Part shown: in pieces, positions 1 through 10,035 of the stretch
Layout of the letters: every line of letters starts with the position of its first letter
How positions within the stretch are numbered: position 1 is the stretch's first letter
NCBI RefSeq assembly: GCF_052857255.1
Contig: NC_135502.1
Location: 187,671,806 to 187,735,805, forward strand
Source of the DNA: Amblyomma americanum
Lineage: Eukaryota > Arthropoda > Arachnida > Ixodida > Ixodidae
Direction: 5' to 3'
DNA: 64,000 bases
Made by a program: the position numbers and the translations under genes
The notes under the pieces: model-generated
Database searches by the model: none
The model's input: the letters and a program-made list of their open reading frames with translations, nothing else
Told to the model about the DNA's origin: nothing

Positions 1-2083
1 TGGAAGGGTTAGTGAACTATTTGGTTGCTGAGGGCCTGAGGCCTCTCCTCTCAGACAAGGAAGGGTTCTTTGTCCTCGCTCCAGAAGGGATATTCGCTTA
101 AAAAGCGGATGAGGTGGTGGAAAAGAACTTAAAGGAAGTAGCTGTGAAGCCCGCTGCCATCAAAAAGTAAGCCATGGGTTTGCTGCAGGAGATGCGTCTT
201 GACGAACTGGCTGCTGCCACCAACAATAGTAAAGGTACTGTTCTGGACTTTATCTTCACGGCAAAAACCCACAAGCCGGACATTCCGTTCAGGGCAATCA
301 TATCCAAGTGCAACACTTGGCAGCATGTTGTGTCGGGATTTCTACAGCGACACTTGAGCTCACTCAAGCTTTCAGATCCTTTCTTGGTGAACAATTCTGC
401 AAGTGTGGTTAAATACCTGTCTGGGCTGGATAAGAAAAAGTACTCTGCCTTCAGCATCGATGTGGAGGACTTATTTTATTCGCTACCCCATGCTCAGCTC
501 ATGAAGAGAGTGAAAGACTGCATTGTAAAAGACAATGACGAGTTGGTGTTTGTGGCAGGTTGCGGGGTTTCGATAGAAAATTTCCTGGAGCTGCTATCGT
601 TTTACCTAGAGTCAACCGTTGTTGGGTGGGGCGGAAAGGTGTAGATCCAAAAATCTGGTGTGCGCATCGGCTCCCGTGTGGCACCCGTTTTGAGCGATAT
701 TTACTTGAGCAGGATGGATCAGGAACTGGCGCAAAATCTTGCTGACCTTGCGCTAAAGGTGTTCCATTACGTCGATGATTTTTTATTCATTCTTAAGTCG
801 AACTCTCCCAGGGCAGTTCTGGACGTCGTCAAAATTTTCAAAGATACAGATAGTGGCCTGAGATTCACCTTCGAACTACCCAGCTCAGCTACCCTACAGT
901 TTTTAGACCTCAGGATCCATTATCTTGAGAACAGAGTGTGTTGGGAATATCACCCTAGGACGAAAAAACCTCTCTTGAACTTCAGTTCGGGGCATTCCAA
1001 ACTCGTCAAGGCGGGTATCGTGACTTCCTGTTTAAAAGCGTTCCTAGGGAAATCCTGTACTCACAGAGTGGAGGCTAGCTTCCTGGGGCAGGTAGAGAGC
1101 CTGAAGGAAGCCGGGTATGCTGAGCAGGGGTTGGCTCAGATCTCCGAAAGGATCCTGGTCAAGGTGGGGAGTGCCCATGCTAGTAAAAAAGAGGACGTTG
1201 GACGTAGACAAATGGTGGGCATTCCATACGTCGGAATTTCACACCGGCTCAAAAAAGTGGGGGCGAGATACGGGGTGGACGTGATTTTCACGGCAAAGAA
1301 TAAGCTTGCAAGGATTTGTAGTACTGTGCGAAAGAAGCTCGAGCCTGAGAGCAATCGTGCTGGAGCTGAGTGCTCGATAGCGCACAGACAGCAAACCAGG
1401 TTCACAGAGTGTAAAACTGGAGTCGTGTATGAAGTCCCCCTCTCGTGTGGGAAGAAGTACATCGGCCAGACGGGCCGATGTATTAACGAGCGGTTGGCAG
1501 AGCATCACAGGTCGTTGAAGGGCGCAGCTTCCTCTAATCTCGCCTTGCACTGAAAAGGGTGCAAAGTTTGTTTTCCATGATTGAACAAGACCAGCGTCTT
1601 GTTTAAACACAGGGATCAGGTATGCAGGGAGTTGGTGGAAGCGTACCTGATCAAGAAAGAATCGGATGACTGTGTAGCATCACCATCTGTAGGCCTGATT
1701 GATAGGGAGATACCCTTTTTGCGCAGTTTTTTTAGCGCAAGCAGGCGGTATGGAGTGTTAGCCTGACAGGAGTGTGCCCGTGAGTTTGCTGTTTGTTTGT
1801 TTTGTATCTTGTCTCTGACGATGCGGAGATTGCTTTTAGGTGCGTGATCACAGTGGCATCCTGTTACATGTGCCAAGATAGTGTGCGATAGTGTTTGCGT
1901 TTTCGCTTTTTTAGCCTGTCTTTCTGCGGGATGAAGACACATATATAGGCCTCTTTTCCTTGAATAAAAAAACCAGTTGATAGTTTGTGCCCGTGTCATG
2001 CCTTTTTGTTCTCTGTCTTCGTTTCTTTGCGCAGTTAAACATGGTTCCCTACCAACTCGCCCAGTTTTCCGTTCTTATTAGCC
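1..2083 (+). mobile_element. Penelope-like element (PLE 1), 5' end outside window
   Basis: A plus-strand PLE enters from the left edge. It carries a reverse transcriptase followed by a GIY-YIG endonuclease domain (coding part to 1766), then an untranslated tail with an AATAAA-like run near 1963 and the leader motif ending in an ATG at 2041 (start of a short reading frame MVPYQLAQ). The same leader plus ATG pattern recurs at the 3' end of every other PLE copy here, and corresponds to the PLE pseudo-LTR. The element abuts the truncated RT end of a minus-strand LINE at about 2084, so it inserted into or truncated that LINE. Confidence 0.88.
3..1766 (+). pseudogene. PLE 1 RT/GIY-YIG polyprotein with in-frame stops
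   Basis: One frame (codons starting at multiples of three) stays in register for about 1.76 kb. It contains the RT fingers (FSIDVEDLFYSLP near 452-490), the catalytic YVDD at about 768-779, and a GIY-YIG block (GVVYEVPLSCGKKYIGQTGR, about 1420-1480). In-frame stops fall at 99, 168, 642, 1551 and 1578. The alignable PLE copy at 9800-10035 has Cys where 1551 is TGA. There is no frameshift, so decay has been by point mutation only. RT and GIY-YIG are the defining pair of endonuclease-plus PLEs. The protein would be inactive as it stands. Confidence 0.85.
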
Positions 2084-2084
2084 T

Positions 2085-2612
2085 TGCAGGTGGAGGTAGG
2101 CCGCAAGACTACTTGACGCTTTCTGAAGTCTCGTTCGAACTTGTGGGCGCATAGCTACGGCTGCCCTGGTACAGATGCCGTCTGCATAGATTGAGAGTTG
2201 CGTCGACTGTGGTAGTATGTCGACAAGCCCGACAAATGTAAGGTGTTGAACAGCGTTGGGCTAAGCACTCCATCGTGCGGGACTCCATGGGAACTGATAT
2301 GAGAAGATGTTGGGCCAACCTCAGTCTGCACAAAGGAAGATCTGTTGGATAGATAACTGCGTATCCAGCAGAATACGCGACCACCTAGCTCGGCAGCTCC
2401 CAGAGCGTCCAATATAGCCTGGTGAGTTACATTGTCGTATGTGTCCTTTATATCCAGGAGCAATGCCACGGTCAAGGGCTTCAAATGTTTTTGGCGCTGG
2501 ACGGATGACACCAGGTCGACCACATTTTCAATCGAAGAGAGTCCGCATCAAAACCCGGACATTATAGCCAGATATATATGGTAGCGCTCCAGGTACCACT
2601 CAATACGTACCA
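2085..2612 (-). pseudogene. LINE ORF2: RT palm, catalytic motif changed to YADG
   Basis: The frame resumes with RIEWYLERYHIY, a stop, then LLLDIKDTYDNVTH (RT motif A), GVPHDGVLSPTLFN (motif B region) and SIYADGICT at about 2195-2170, where active elements have YADD. It runs to LQKAS and a Leu/Ala-rich stretch, then meets PLE 1 at about 2084. Premature stops and the Asp-to-Gly change make it dead. Confidence 0.8.
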
Positions 2613-2958
2613 GGACGGCAGATTAGGCGAGTTGGTGTTCCATGGTAACAAAATTCAAACAGCGCTAGACAACAGGACCAGAAAGAGGAGGAGAAAAACT
2701 TTAACTTTTTCAGCAAAAGAAATGACATTGCTGCACAAAGGGTAGATTGGAAGGCAGATACATCACGTGTGTATGTTGGCATTTTGGATTTTTTATCTCA
2801 TCATCAATGTATGACTGTGCGCATGTGTGCCCAGTTTTGTACGTATAAATTGACTTCTTACTTCAAATAAATCAGCTGTAAGTTCAGCGCCTTGTTTGTC
2901 TCCTCCTCTTTCTCGTCCTGTTGTCTAGCGCCGTTTGAATTTTCTTGTTACCGTGCGA
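2613..2958. mobile_element. PLE head-to-head fold-back insertion (346 bp) in the LINE RT
   Basis: Both ends are PLE tails. The left end read on the minus strand gives the leader ...TTTTGTTACC followed by ATG and EHQLA. The right end read on the plus strand gives the AATAAATC box (about 2869), a ...TCAGCGCCTTGTTTG... leader and ...TTGTTACC. About 60 bp at the two ends are imperfect inverted repeats. It is flanked by GTACCA (2607-2612 and 2959-2964), and excision of the insert plus one copy restores an RT reading of ERMVRIEWYLE. Confidence 0.75.
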
Positions 2959-2964
2959 GTACCA

Positions 2965-3560
2965 TCCTTTCCAGTACTTTGCCAACGCAGCTAGCCAGCA
3001 CAATTGGACGGTATGATGTAAGGTCAAGTGGCGATTTCCCTGGTTTCAGGAGCAGTGCTAGATGACTGGACTTCCGCTCATCTCGAACTGTGCCTTCATT
3101 CCATCATTTGTTGTAATACTCCAAAAGGATGCGCCCAGCTTCTTGTCCAAGGCTCACAAGTGCAGAGTATGGCACACCTTCGCGTCCCGGCGATGATGGC
3201 CATCTGCAACAAGCCAGCGCGGCATCAAGTTCCTCCACGGAGAAAGGAAGGTCCATCCGAGAATCCTGAGAAGCGGGAACATCGCTACAGTGCAGCGTTG
3301 CGGATCGGGTGGATGTTCCTGCTACCCTAGTGCAGCAATCCTCAGCTGCCTCGATCTCGCCACATCCTTGGTAGAGTGCGAGAGACTTGAAAGGGTGCAG
3401 CTGGTGCGGGGATGTTCGGAGGCCATGGATGACATGCCAGATGCGTGACAAAGGCTTCTGTGGATCAAGCGTTTCACATAATGACTTCCAACGTTGTGCC
3501 TTGAGGGCTTGAATTCTGCGCTGAATTTTCTTTTGCATGTTCCCTGCATCTCTGAGGTCA
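2965..3560 (-). pseudogene. LINE ORF2: region between endonuclease and RT, and RT N-terminus
   Basis: Minus-strand frames at 3561-3104 hold the pre-RT segment with many basic residues and an FSVEELDAAL motif, followed towards 2965 by VGKVLERM at the RT fingers. The reading frame shifts near 3540. The RT continues on the other side of the fold-back insertion at 2613-2958. Confidence 0.7.
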
Positions 3561-3601
3561 AGGATCGACTTTGTGCGTCGGTATCTATGCTCTGCCCTCC
3601 A

Positions 3602-4485
3602 TCACAGTGATCGTAGGCACTGCGATTCCATATCGAATTTAGAGTACTTTGTAATTGGGGTGAACAACCCTGTCATGTTTTCCATGGCCTCCTTAATTTT
3701 TTCTTCCAAACCAGCAGAGGAACCTTCTCTGCAAGCATCTTCCATAAGTGCTTGAAACACTGACCAATTGATGTGTCGCGTGTGTGTGGCAGAGGTGCAT
3801 GTGGAAAGGCCAGTAATGATCAGATATGTAGGGATATGGTCACTTCCGCAGGTTTCAATATCCGGAAACCACCGGAAGTTGCTGATAAGGCCTCGAGGAA
3901 AGAAAGCCAAGTCAAGGCAGCTGCTGTAAGTTGTCCCTCGAATATAGGTTGGGGAGCCGTCATTTAGACACTGAAGGTCATGTTCAGAGGCGAAGGACAC
4001 AAGCTTTTGTCCCCTAATGTTCATTCTAACGCCTCCCCACATGAGGTGGTGAGCGTTAAAGTCGCCCATGGTGATCCAAGGGCTGGATGTAACCGCCATC
4101 AAGTCATTCAATCGTGCGGCGTCAAATCGACTTGATGGCGACAGATATGCACCCACAAGCATAAACGTGAGATTACGCCTTTTCACTGTTAGGAAGAGGT
4201 ACTGGTTGTCGTTATTGGGGGGAACTGGATGAAGCACATTCGTAAGTTCATGCCAAATGTAGCGGCGACTTTAATGTTCCTTTGGTGTGTGGGAGATGCA
4301 AACGCCTCGTTAGCCTTGCAATATATCTTTTGTACATTCGGCTCACATATGATAAGTATGGGGAAATTATTTACCTAAACATAGTGCCGAGTATCTGAAA
4401 TTCGGGACTGGAGTCCGCGGGCATTCCATTGGAAAATAGAGGCTTGCTTCAGCTGCTTTTCAAATATTAATGCTGGGGGAGCCAT
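3602..4485 (-). pseudogene. LINE ORF2: APE-type endonuclease domain
   Basis: It starts at a Met at 4485, followed by IFQWNARGLQSR (the usual endonuclease N-terminus). After a stop near 4385 and a frameshift near 4235 it continues with GDFNAHHLMWG (about 4070-4040), LDLAF and CGSDHIPTYL. These match the catalytic Asn, GDFN and SDH motifs of the APE fold that nicks target DNA for LINE retrotransposition. The reading frame breaks again at about 3602. Confidence 0.82.
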
Positions 4486-4548
4486 TGTTCCTGCTACTGT
4501 AGAGCCGCTAGAACTGGAGTTATCGCGTGCAGTACTTGCAGTGCATTC

Positions 4549-4727
4549 TATGCTGTTGGCTTGCGCAGGCCTGCCAGCACAGCACGAATGGCACTCAGGA
4601 CGGACTTGAGCATTGCTATAACCTGCAGTTCTTGGCCGTGGCCGAGGTCTTGGCCTTTTCGTGGTTCAACAGTAGGCGCGGAACTTGAAGATGGCATTGA
4701 CTTTCCTGGCCCAGAGGGCGTGCAAGG
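4549..4727 (-). pseudogene. LINE ORF1 C-terminal part, beyond the PLE insertion
   Basis: Continuing the ORF1 frame from the right-hand target copy (7081-7097, reading PCTPSG) into this segment gives an uninterrupted tail rich in Ser/Pro and then a hydrophobic helix, ending at a TAG at 4549-4551. Exact frame continuity across a 2.35-kb insertion shows these two pieces were one ORF. No known domain is recognised in the tail. Confidence 0.7.
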
Positions 4728-4916
4728 GTGGTCAAACGGGCTAGTTTGTAGCTCATAATTTCGAAAAACAGCGCACCTTTAGACACGGACAGAGGCAGAA
4801 ATAACGACGCAGCGCTGACTTCAATTAGTTCTTTATTGCAGAATGACACAATATATATACGAAAAGTGGGCGGGAATACATGGGAAGCAGCTGCTATGTT
4901 TGCACGCGATAGAAAG

Positions 4917-4991
4917 ATCATCATCATCATCATCAGCCTTACTACACCCACTGCAGGGCAAAGGCCTCTCCCATGTCTCTCCAATTAACAT
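4917..4991 (-). mobile_element. RTE-like LINE 3' tail inside the PLE UTR
   Basis: The (TCATCA)n run at about 4918-4935, followed by GCCTTACTACACCCACTGCA, is the reverse complement of the RTE-type tail seen at 11370-11425 and 34490-34540. Compared with the inverted copy of the same PLE UTR at 6800-6945, about 140 bp of UTR are missing here and this 75-bp LINE tail sits in their place. It is a deletion-with-insertion rather than a clean insertion. Confidence 0.75.
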
Positions 4992-5263
4992 GAAAAAATA
5001 AGAAAAAATATAGTAAAAGCCAAGTGGGCATTACAAGCAGAATGAAGATAAAATGCGTTTAAAGGTCCAAACCAGGCCGTTAAAAACAAAGACAAATAAA
5101 ATCGACTAAAAGAGCCAAAAAAGCATAAAACAGGAGGAAAATTCAATGCCAAAAGGGCCAATGAGATCAAAAGGTTGAATTCAGAACCCATCCAATAAAA
5201 ACATCGAGGATAGGATTCAGAACCCACCCAAAAAGACACCGAGGTTAAGAAAAGACTGCCTTA

Positions 5264-6488
5264 TTACTCCAAGGAAACCTGGTTCAAATAATCTAATTCC
5301 CGTTTGGTTAGAGCTATCGATGGTGTGCTCACACAGTCTTCTCCTAGCTTTAAAATGTGGGCGGCTTCTATGATTTCACGTGTGAGTTGATGTGCATTCA
5401 TGAAAAAAGAGCTCACAAGAACGGGAGGGGCATTGTAAGCAGTGGACTCCCAGGTTTTTCTTTGCAGTGTTGTAGACAATATTTGAATGCTCCATAAGAC
5501 ACTCATTGAGGCAGCACCCGGTTTGGCCCACGTAAACCTTGCCACAGCTCAAACCAATTTTGTACACCACACCAGCTTCGCAAGGAACGAAAGGTGCTTG
5601 GTGTTTAACTGGGCAGGTTGGCCCTCGCAAGGCTGGGGCATTCACTCTACTACAAAGCTTGGATAGCTTGTTGGGCGCCGAGAAGGCAACACGGACACCT
5701 GCTTTTTGCCCAATTTTTTGAGCCTGTGCGTAAGGTTATGCATGTAATGCACCACAGCAACATTATGTTGGTGGTCTGGGCGAGCACTCCCTACTCTTCC
5801 TTTGAGTTTTTTGAAGACGGAGCCAACTGCTGAGATCAGCAAGTGCTCAGGGTAGCGAGCTTTTGCCAGCCAAAGTGTTTGGTCTTTGAAGCTATGGCAC
5901 ATAGAGTGTGGGCAAGATTTTGTAAGGGCATTTGTGAAGCATAGGCTGACGATACTTCGCTTAACGAGCTTCGAGTGAGCCGAACTGTATGGTAACAGGG
6001 ACTTGCCCCCTCTTGGTTCGAACCACCAACAAAGGTAGTTTTCTGCGGTCGATAGTCTTAAATCAAGAAAGCGTAAAGATCCACTTTCAGGTAACTCATG
6101 CGTGAAAGCAAGGGGCGGGAGGCACTGTTCAAAGGAAGAAAGCACATCTGAAACGACATTAGGAAAAGTATATTCATTACCGGCCAAAAGAATTAGGTAG
6201 TCGTCAACAAATCTAAATACCTTAAGAGCAGCTGACGAAGAAAGCTGCACTTCTAGCAAACCGTCATGATGGGCGAGGAAAATATCGCTTAGGATTGGAG
6301 CAATGCAGGAGCCGATGCACGCTCCGCTTTTTTGAATAAAAGTACTATCACCCCATGAAACAAAAGAAGAGTTAATGTAAACTGTCAAAAGTTCTAGGAA
6401 GCCGGCCACAGAGAAACCAATAGAATTCTGAAAGGAGACTGATCTGAACGAGTCAATATAGCTTTCAACGCACGAAAGAAGCTTGTCA
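5264..6488 (-). pseudogene. PLE RT and GIY-YIG coding region, 5'-truncated
   Basis: The minus-strand frame begins inside the RT (SFRSVSFQNSIGFSVAGF). It carries ACIGSCIAPILSDIFL and the catalytic FVDD at about 6205, then a connector with SAHSKLVKR and HRLKKLGKK, and runs to 5642. After a frame change a GIY-YIG fragment follows (GVVYKIGLSCGKVYVGQTG, about 5575-5520) and a C-terminal block EAAHILKLGEDCVSTPSIAL, ending at 5264. The order RT, connector, GIY-YIG is that of Penelope. It lacks the RT N-terminus and start. Confidence 0.85.
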
Positions 6489-6498
6489 TGTGGAAGAA

Positions 6499-7080
6499 GC
6501 TTGTCTTTCGTGCGTTGAAAGCTGCATTTACTCGTTCGGATCAGTCTCCTTTCAAAATTCTATTGGTTTCTCTGTGGCCGGCTTCCTAGACAGTTTGGAT
6601 GGGTTCTGAATTCAACCTTTTGATCTTACTGGCCCTTTTGGCATCGAATTTTTTCCTCCTGTTTTAGGCTTTTTTGGCTCTTTTTGTCGATTTTCATTGT
6701 CTTTGTTTTCAACGGCCTGGTTTGAACCTTTTAATGCATTTTATCTTCATTCAGCTTGTAATGCCCTCTTGGCTTTTACAATATTTTTCTTATTTTTTCA
6801 TGTTGTTATCGCATTGTCATTTGTCATTCTATTACTGCCTTTCGGTGCCATCCTCTACCAGCCCTTATCTTTCATATACTCCCAGTTGCACTTTATCACC
6901 TCGTGTCTTTTCACCTGTTATCTTTCTGTCGCGTGCAAAGATAGCAGCTGCTTCCCATGTATTCCCGCCCACTTTTCGTATATATATATTGTGTCACTTT
7001 GCAATAATGAACTAGTTGAAGTCAGCACTGTGTCATTATATCTGCCTCTGTCGTGTCTAAAGGTGCGCTGTTTTTCCAAA
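6499..7080 (+). mobile_element. Right arm of PLE composite: internally deleted PLE copy
   Basis: Plus-strand sequence 6505-6590 repeats the RT segment of the left arm in inverse orientation (reading ...FSVAGF), then jumps at about 6590 (GGCTTCCTAGA) straight into the PLE 3' UTR at GGATGGGTTCTGAATTCAAC. About 1.1 kb of RT/GIY-YIG coding sequence is absent. The tail ends at 7080 just before the target duplication, slightly upstream of the ATG retained on the left arm. Confidence 0.8.
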
Positions 7081-7644
7081 CCAGAGGGCGTGCAAGGTTT
7101 CGGGAGTGATGGCCAGATAATATCCGAAGCAACAATTCCGGCTTCACCAACCGTCGGGCTCCCTTGATTTGGTATGGCAGATGGGGGAGGAGGACAAGAT
7201 GTAGCAGTGCTAGAGGCCTCCCTACCAAAAGTAATGGCTTTCTTAGAGGTCCTTCGACGACGCGAACGACGTCGTCGCACCTTAGCAGCTGCCTCTGTGC
7301 ATGGAATGATCATGCACCATTTTCTTCGGCACTGCTCGTTCGTTCTTTAGCCGGGGGCAGTCTTTCGAGGAGGAATTGTGAGGGCCACGGCAGTTGGCAC
7401 ACTTCAGGGCAGCCGTGCGGCAAACGTCGCTGCTATATGACTCGGAGCATCTAGGGCACACGATGGTGTTCTTGCAGACGCCACTCACGTGTCCGATCCT
7501 CATGCACTTTCTGCATTGAAGTGGCTTGGGCACGAAAGGTAGAACCGGGTGACGAAAATGCACCACCTTCGCATACGACGGTATGGAGTCGCCCTTGAAT
7601 GTCAGCTTGATGCACTGAGATCTTCCAAGGTGCTGAACTTCCAT
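7081..7644 (-). pseudogene. LINE ORF1 (gag-like, CCHC zinc knuckles), N-terminal part
   Basis: Minus-strand frame from a Met at about 7644 (MEVQHLGRS). It contains three Cys/His knuckle-like motifs: CRKCMRIGHVSGVC, CPRCSESYSSDVC and CANCRGPHNSSSKDC. This is typical of the RNA-binding ORF1 of I/Jockey-type LINEs. A frameshift near 7285-7310 moves into a basic and Pro/Ser-rich frame that runs to the PLE target site at 7081. The upstream start and 5' UTR are not preserved, because the plus-strand RTE element begins immediately to the right. Confidence 0.75.
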
Positions 7645-7651
7645 TATTGAG

Positions 7652-8260
7652 ATGATTAATGAGAAGGTGACAGCTATCATAATTAGGCTCAATAGGAGGT
7701 ACAAGCTGAAGGTGGTGCAGGCCTACGTGCCAACATCCAGCCATAATTACCAGATCATTGAAAGATTCTATAAAGATGCGGAATCAGCAACGAACAAAGT
7801 AAAATGGGAAAGTAGGCAAGAAGCAGGTTGGCGACCAGGCGGTTGGTGACTATGGGACAGGTTTTAGGATTAGCAGTGGAGAGTTTTTAGTAGATTCGCA
7901 GGTAGAAATAATTTGCGGATCATGAATACCTTCTTCTGCAAACGAGAGAACAGGAAGTGGACCAGGAAGAGCCCCAATGGTGGGACTAAAAATGAAATAG
8001 ACTTCATACTATGCGCTCAGCCTGGCATCATTCAGGATATGGACGTCCTCGGAAAGGTGCGCATTGTGCATTATGCAGGATGTGGAGGTCATTGAAGAGA
8101 TGTTGTAGTGACCACATAATGGTAAGGTCTCGAATTAGCCTAGATTTGAGGAGGGAACAGAAGAAACTAGTGAAGCGGAAGCCCAATAACGAGTTAAATG
8201 ATAAGAGGGAAAGCAGAGGGATTCAGGATTTTTTGTACAGAATAGATATTTGGCTTTAAG
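7652..8260 (+). pseudogene. RTE-like LINE endonuclease domain (degenerate)
   Basis: Fragments in changing frames include LKVVQAYVPTSSHN (about 7705-7745), a degraded GDFNAKVG-like segment near 7805, and FFCKRENRKWTRKSPNGGTKN followed by EIDFIL (about 7930-8010). The last matches the KWTW(R)SPNG...EIDYIL region of RTE endonucleases. No continuous frame remains and the SDH motif survives only as SDHIMVRS (about 8112). Confidence 0.65.
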
Positions 8261-9072
8261 TGAGGAAGGCGAACTTCATGTTCATACAATGAAGGATAAT
8301 TTCACTGCTATCATGGAGTGTGCTGTAGAAGTAGGCGGGAGGATGGTGCGAAGGGAAATTGGCAAGCTATCTCAGGAGAAAAAAGATCTAGGCAAACAAG
8401 AAACTAGGCAAAGGTAAAAACCAGATGTAAGCGTTAAGAGACAAGGAGGGAAATTTCATTAGCAATATGGATAAGATGGTTAAAGTAGCTGAAAAATTCT
8501 ACACAAATCTATACGGTAGCTAATGCAATCGGAACGTTAATGCGAGAGACAGTAGCGCACAGCAATGTGTCATCCCACCAGTAACGAAAGAGAAAGTAAA
8601 GAAAGCCTTAGGAGCAATGGAAAGGGGAAAGGCAGCTGGTGAGGATCAGGTAGCAGCAGATCTGTTAAAGGACAGAGGGGAGATAGGGCTAGAAAAACTA
8701 GCCTTGACCGTACCTTGACCTTGAACGCACCAGAAGCTTGGAAGAATGCTAACATTATCTTAATTCATAAGAAAGGAGAAGGCAAGGACTTGAAAACTTA
8801 CAGACCGTTCAGCTTACTGTCCGTTGTCTACAAGGTTTTTTTGCCAAGGTAATCGCTAATAGGAGTACGGAAAGCTGAGCAAGTTGGTTACTGTTATCCA
8901 TGGTAAAACAGTGCGGAAAAAACACAAGGGCGGAACAAACACGACGACACGAGCGCTGACTTTCAACTGGTGATTTATTACGCACGTGTGTACATATACT
9001 ATTCCCGCCAAACACTACACAGAACAAAAAATATTCAAGAAACACTGCGTCATCACTGAACACATTAAATCT

Positions 9073-9795
9073 ACCTTGCTGCAAATGCATGCTCCAAACA
9101 GGTGATTTCGTGGTTAGCCAATGATAATGAGGGCTTGCTAATGCATGCTGCACCTCCCTTGTCAATATGATATGCCTCTACTAGTTCCCTTACTATCTGA
9201 TCTTTATGTTTGAAGATGACGGATGTCTGATGAAGCAATGGGGCGCACGTGTGCTTGGGTTGCCTGCAGTGCAGTGCCAAATTCGAACCGGCTGCCCTGT
9301 CCAAAGAATTGTGAGCCGTTCGCTAAGACATCGCCCAGTCTGGCCAACATACCACCCACCGCATGAAAGAGGGATCTTGTATACTACACCTTCGACGCAC
9401 TCAACCCTCCTCTCTGCATGTGCTGTGGTACAACCACTACCAATCGTCCTTCCTAGTAGGGACTCTCGCTTCCGCTGCACAGCTCGGCAAATGTTGCTTA
9501 ATTTTCTGCGAGACGAAAATACAACATCAACGAGAAATTTTCGCCCCACTTTCTTCAGACAGTGTGATAATGCATGGACATAAGGGATGACAGCAATCTT
9601 CCGGCGATTCGTGACCTCATCTTCCTGAGGAGCACGCTTATGCTCCGATTTGATTTTGGCCATCAGCCTTTCGCATAACCTTCCGATAGTTGCCTCAGGA
9701 AAACCAGCGTCCTTAAGCCTAGAAATCTGGCCTTGCACACCTTCCTCAATGATATGGACACACAACTTGTTGAGGGCGGCGCGAACACAAGACAC
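9073..9795 (-). pseudogene. PLE connector and GIY-YIG domain, 5'-truncated
   Basis: Minus-strand coding from ALNKLCVHIIEEGVQGQIS through VIPYVHALSHCLKKVGRK, the GIY-YIG block VVYKIPLSCGGWYVGQTGR (about 9390-9335), and NLALHCRQPKHTCAPLLHQT, then KHKDQIVRELVEAYHIDKG, ending FAAR at 9073. One frame change near 9310 breaks it. The RT is not present in this arm. Confidence 0.82.
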
Positions 9796-10035
9796 AATTC
9801 TTTGGACAGGGCAGCCGGTTCGAATCTGGCGCTGCACTGCAGGCAACCTAAGCACACGTGCGCCCCATTGCTTCATCAGACATCCGTCATCTTCAAACAT
9901 AAAGATCAGATAGTAAGGGAACTAGTAGAGGCATATCATATTGACAAGGGGGATGCAGCATGCATTAGCAAGCCCTCATTATCATTGGCTAACCACGAAA
10001 TCACCTGTTTGGAGCATGCATTTGCAGCAAGGTAG
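9796..10035 (+). pseudogene. PLE C-terminal tail in the right arm
   Basis: The plus-strand frame LDRAAGSNLALHC, KHTCAPLLHQTSVIFKHKDQ, VRELVEAYHIDKGDAACIS ends at a stop after FAAR. It is nearly identical to the C-terminus encoded by the left arm, so both arms derive from the same PLE family and probably the same source. It lacks the GIY-YIG residues upstream and cannot be a functional protein. Confidence 0.75.

Larger units (their letters stand above)
4728..7080. mobile_element. PLE head-to-head composite (2.35 kb) with 17-bp target duplication
   Basis: It is flanked by identical CCAGAGGGCGTGCAAGG at 4711-4727 and 7081-7097. The left arm (about 4728-6488) is a minus-strand PLE with RT, GIY-YIG, 3' UTR and leader ending MSYKLAR. 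The right arm (about 6499-7080) is a plus-strand PLE that keeps about 90 bp of RT sequence joined directly to the same 3' UTR and leader. The arms meet at a palindrome (about 6400-6590). Both outer edges are therefore the element's 3' end, within one target duplication. Confidence 0.88.
2084..7644 (-). mobile_element. I/Jockey-like LINE, minus strand, interrupted by two PLE insertions
   Basis: Read right to left, this holds an ORF1 with CCHC knuckles (7644 downward), an APE endonuclease (from 4485) and an RT (about 3100-2085). PLE material at 4728-7080 splits ORF1 and a smaller PLE fold-back at 2613-2958 splits the RT. Removing each insertion with one target duplication restores the reading frame locally. 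The 3' end is lost where PLE 1 begins. The clade is inferred from the ORF1 knuckles and the endonuclease and RT motifs. Confidence 0.82.

Noticed and set aside
9206..9583. 125-codon plus-strand ORF
   Set aside because: Antisense of the minus-strand PLE GIY-YIG region.
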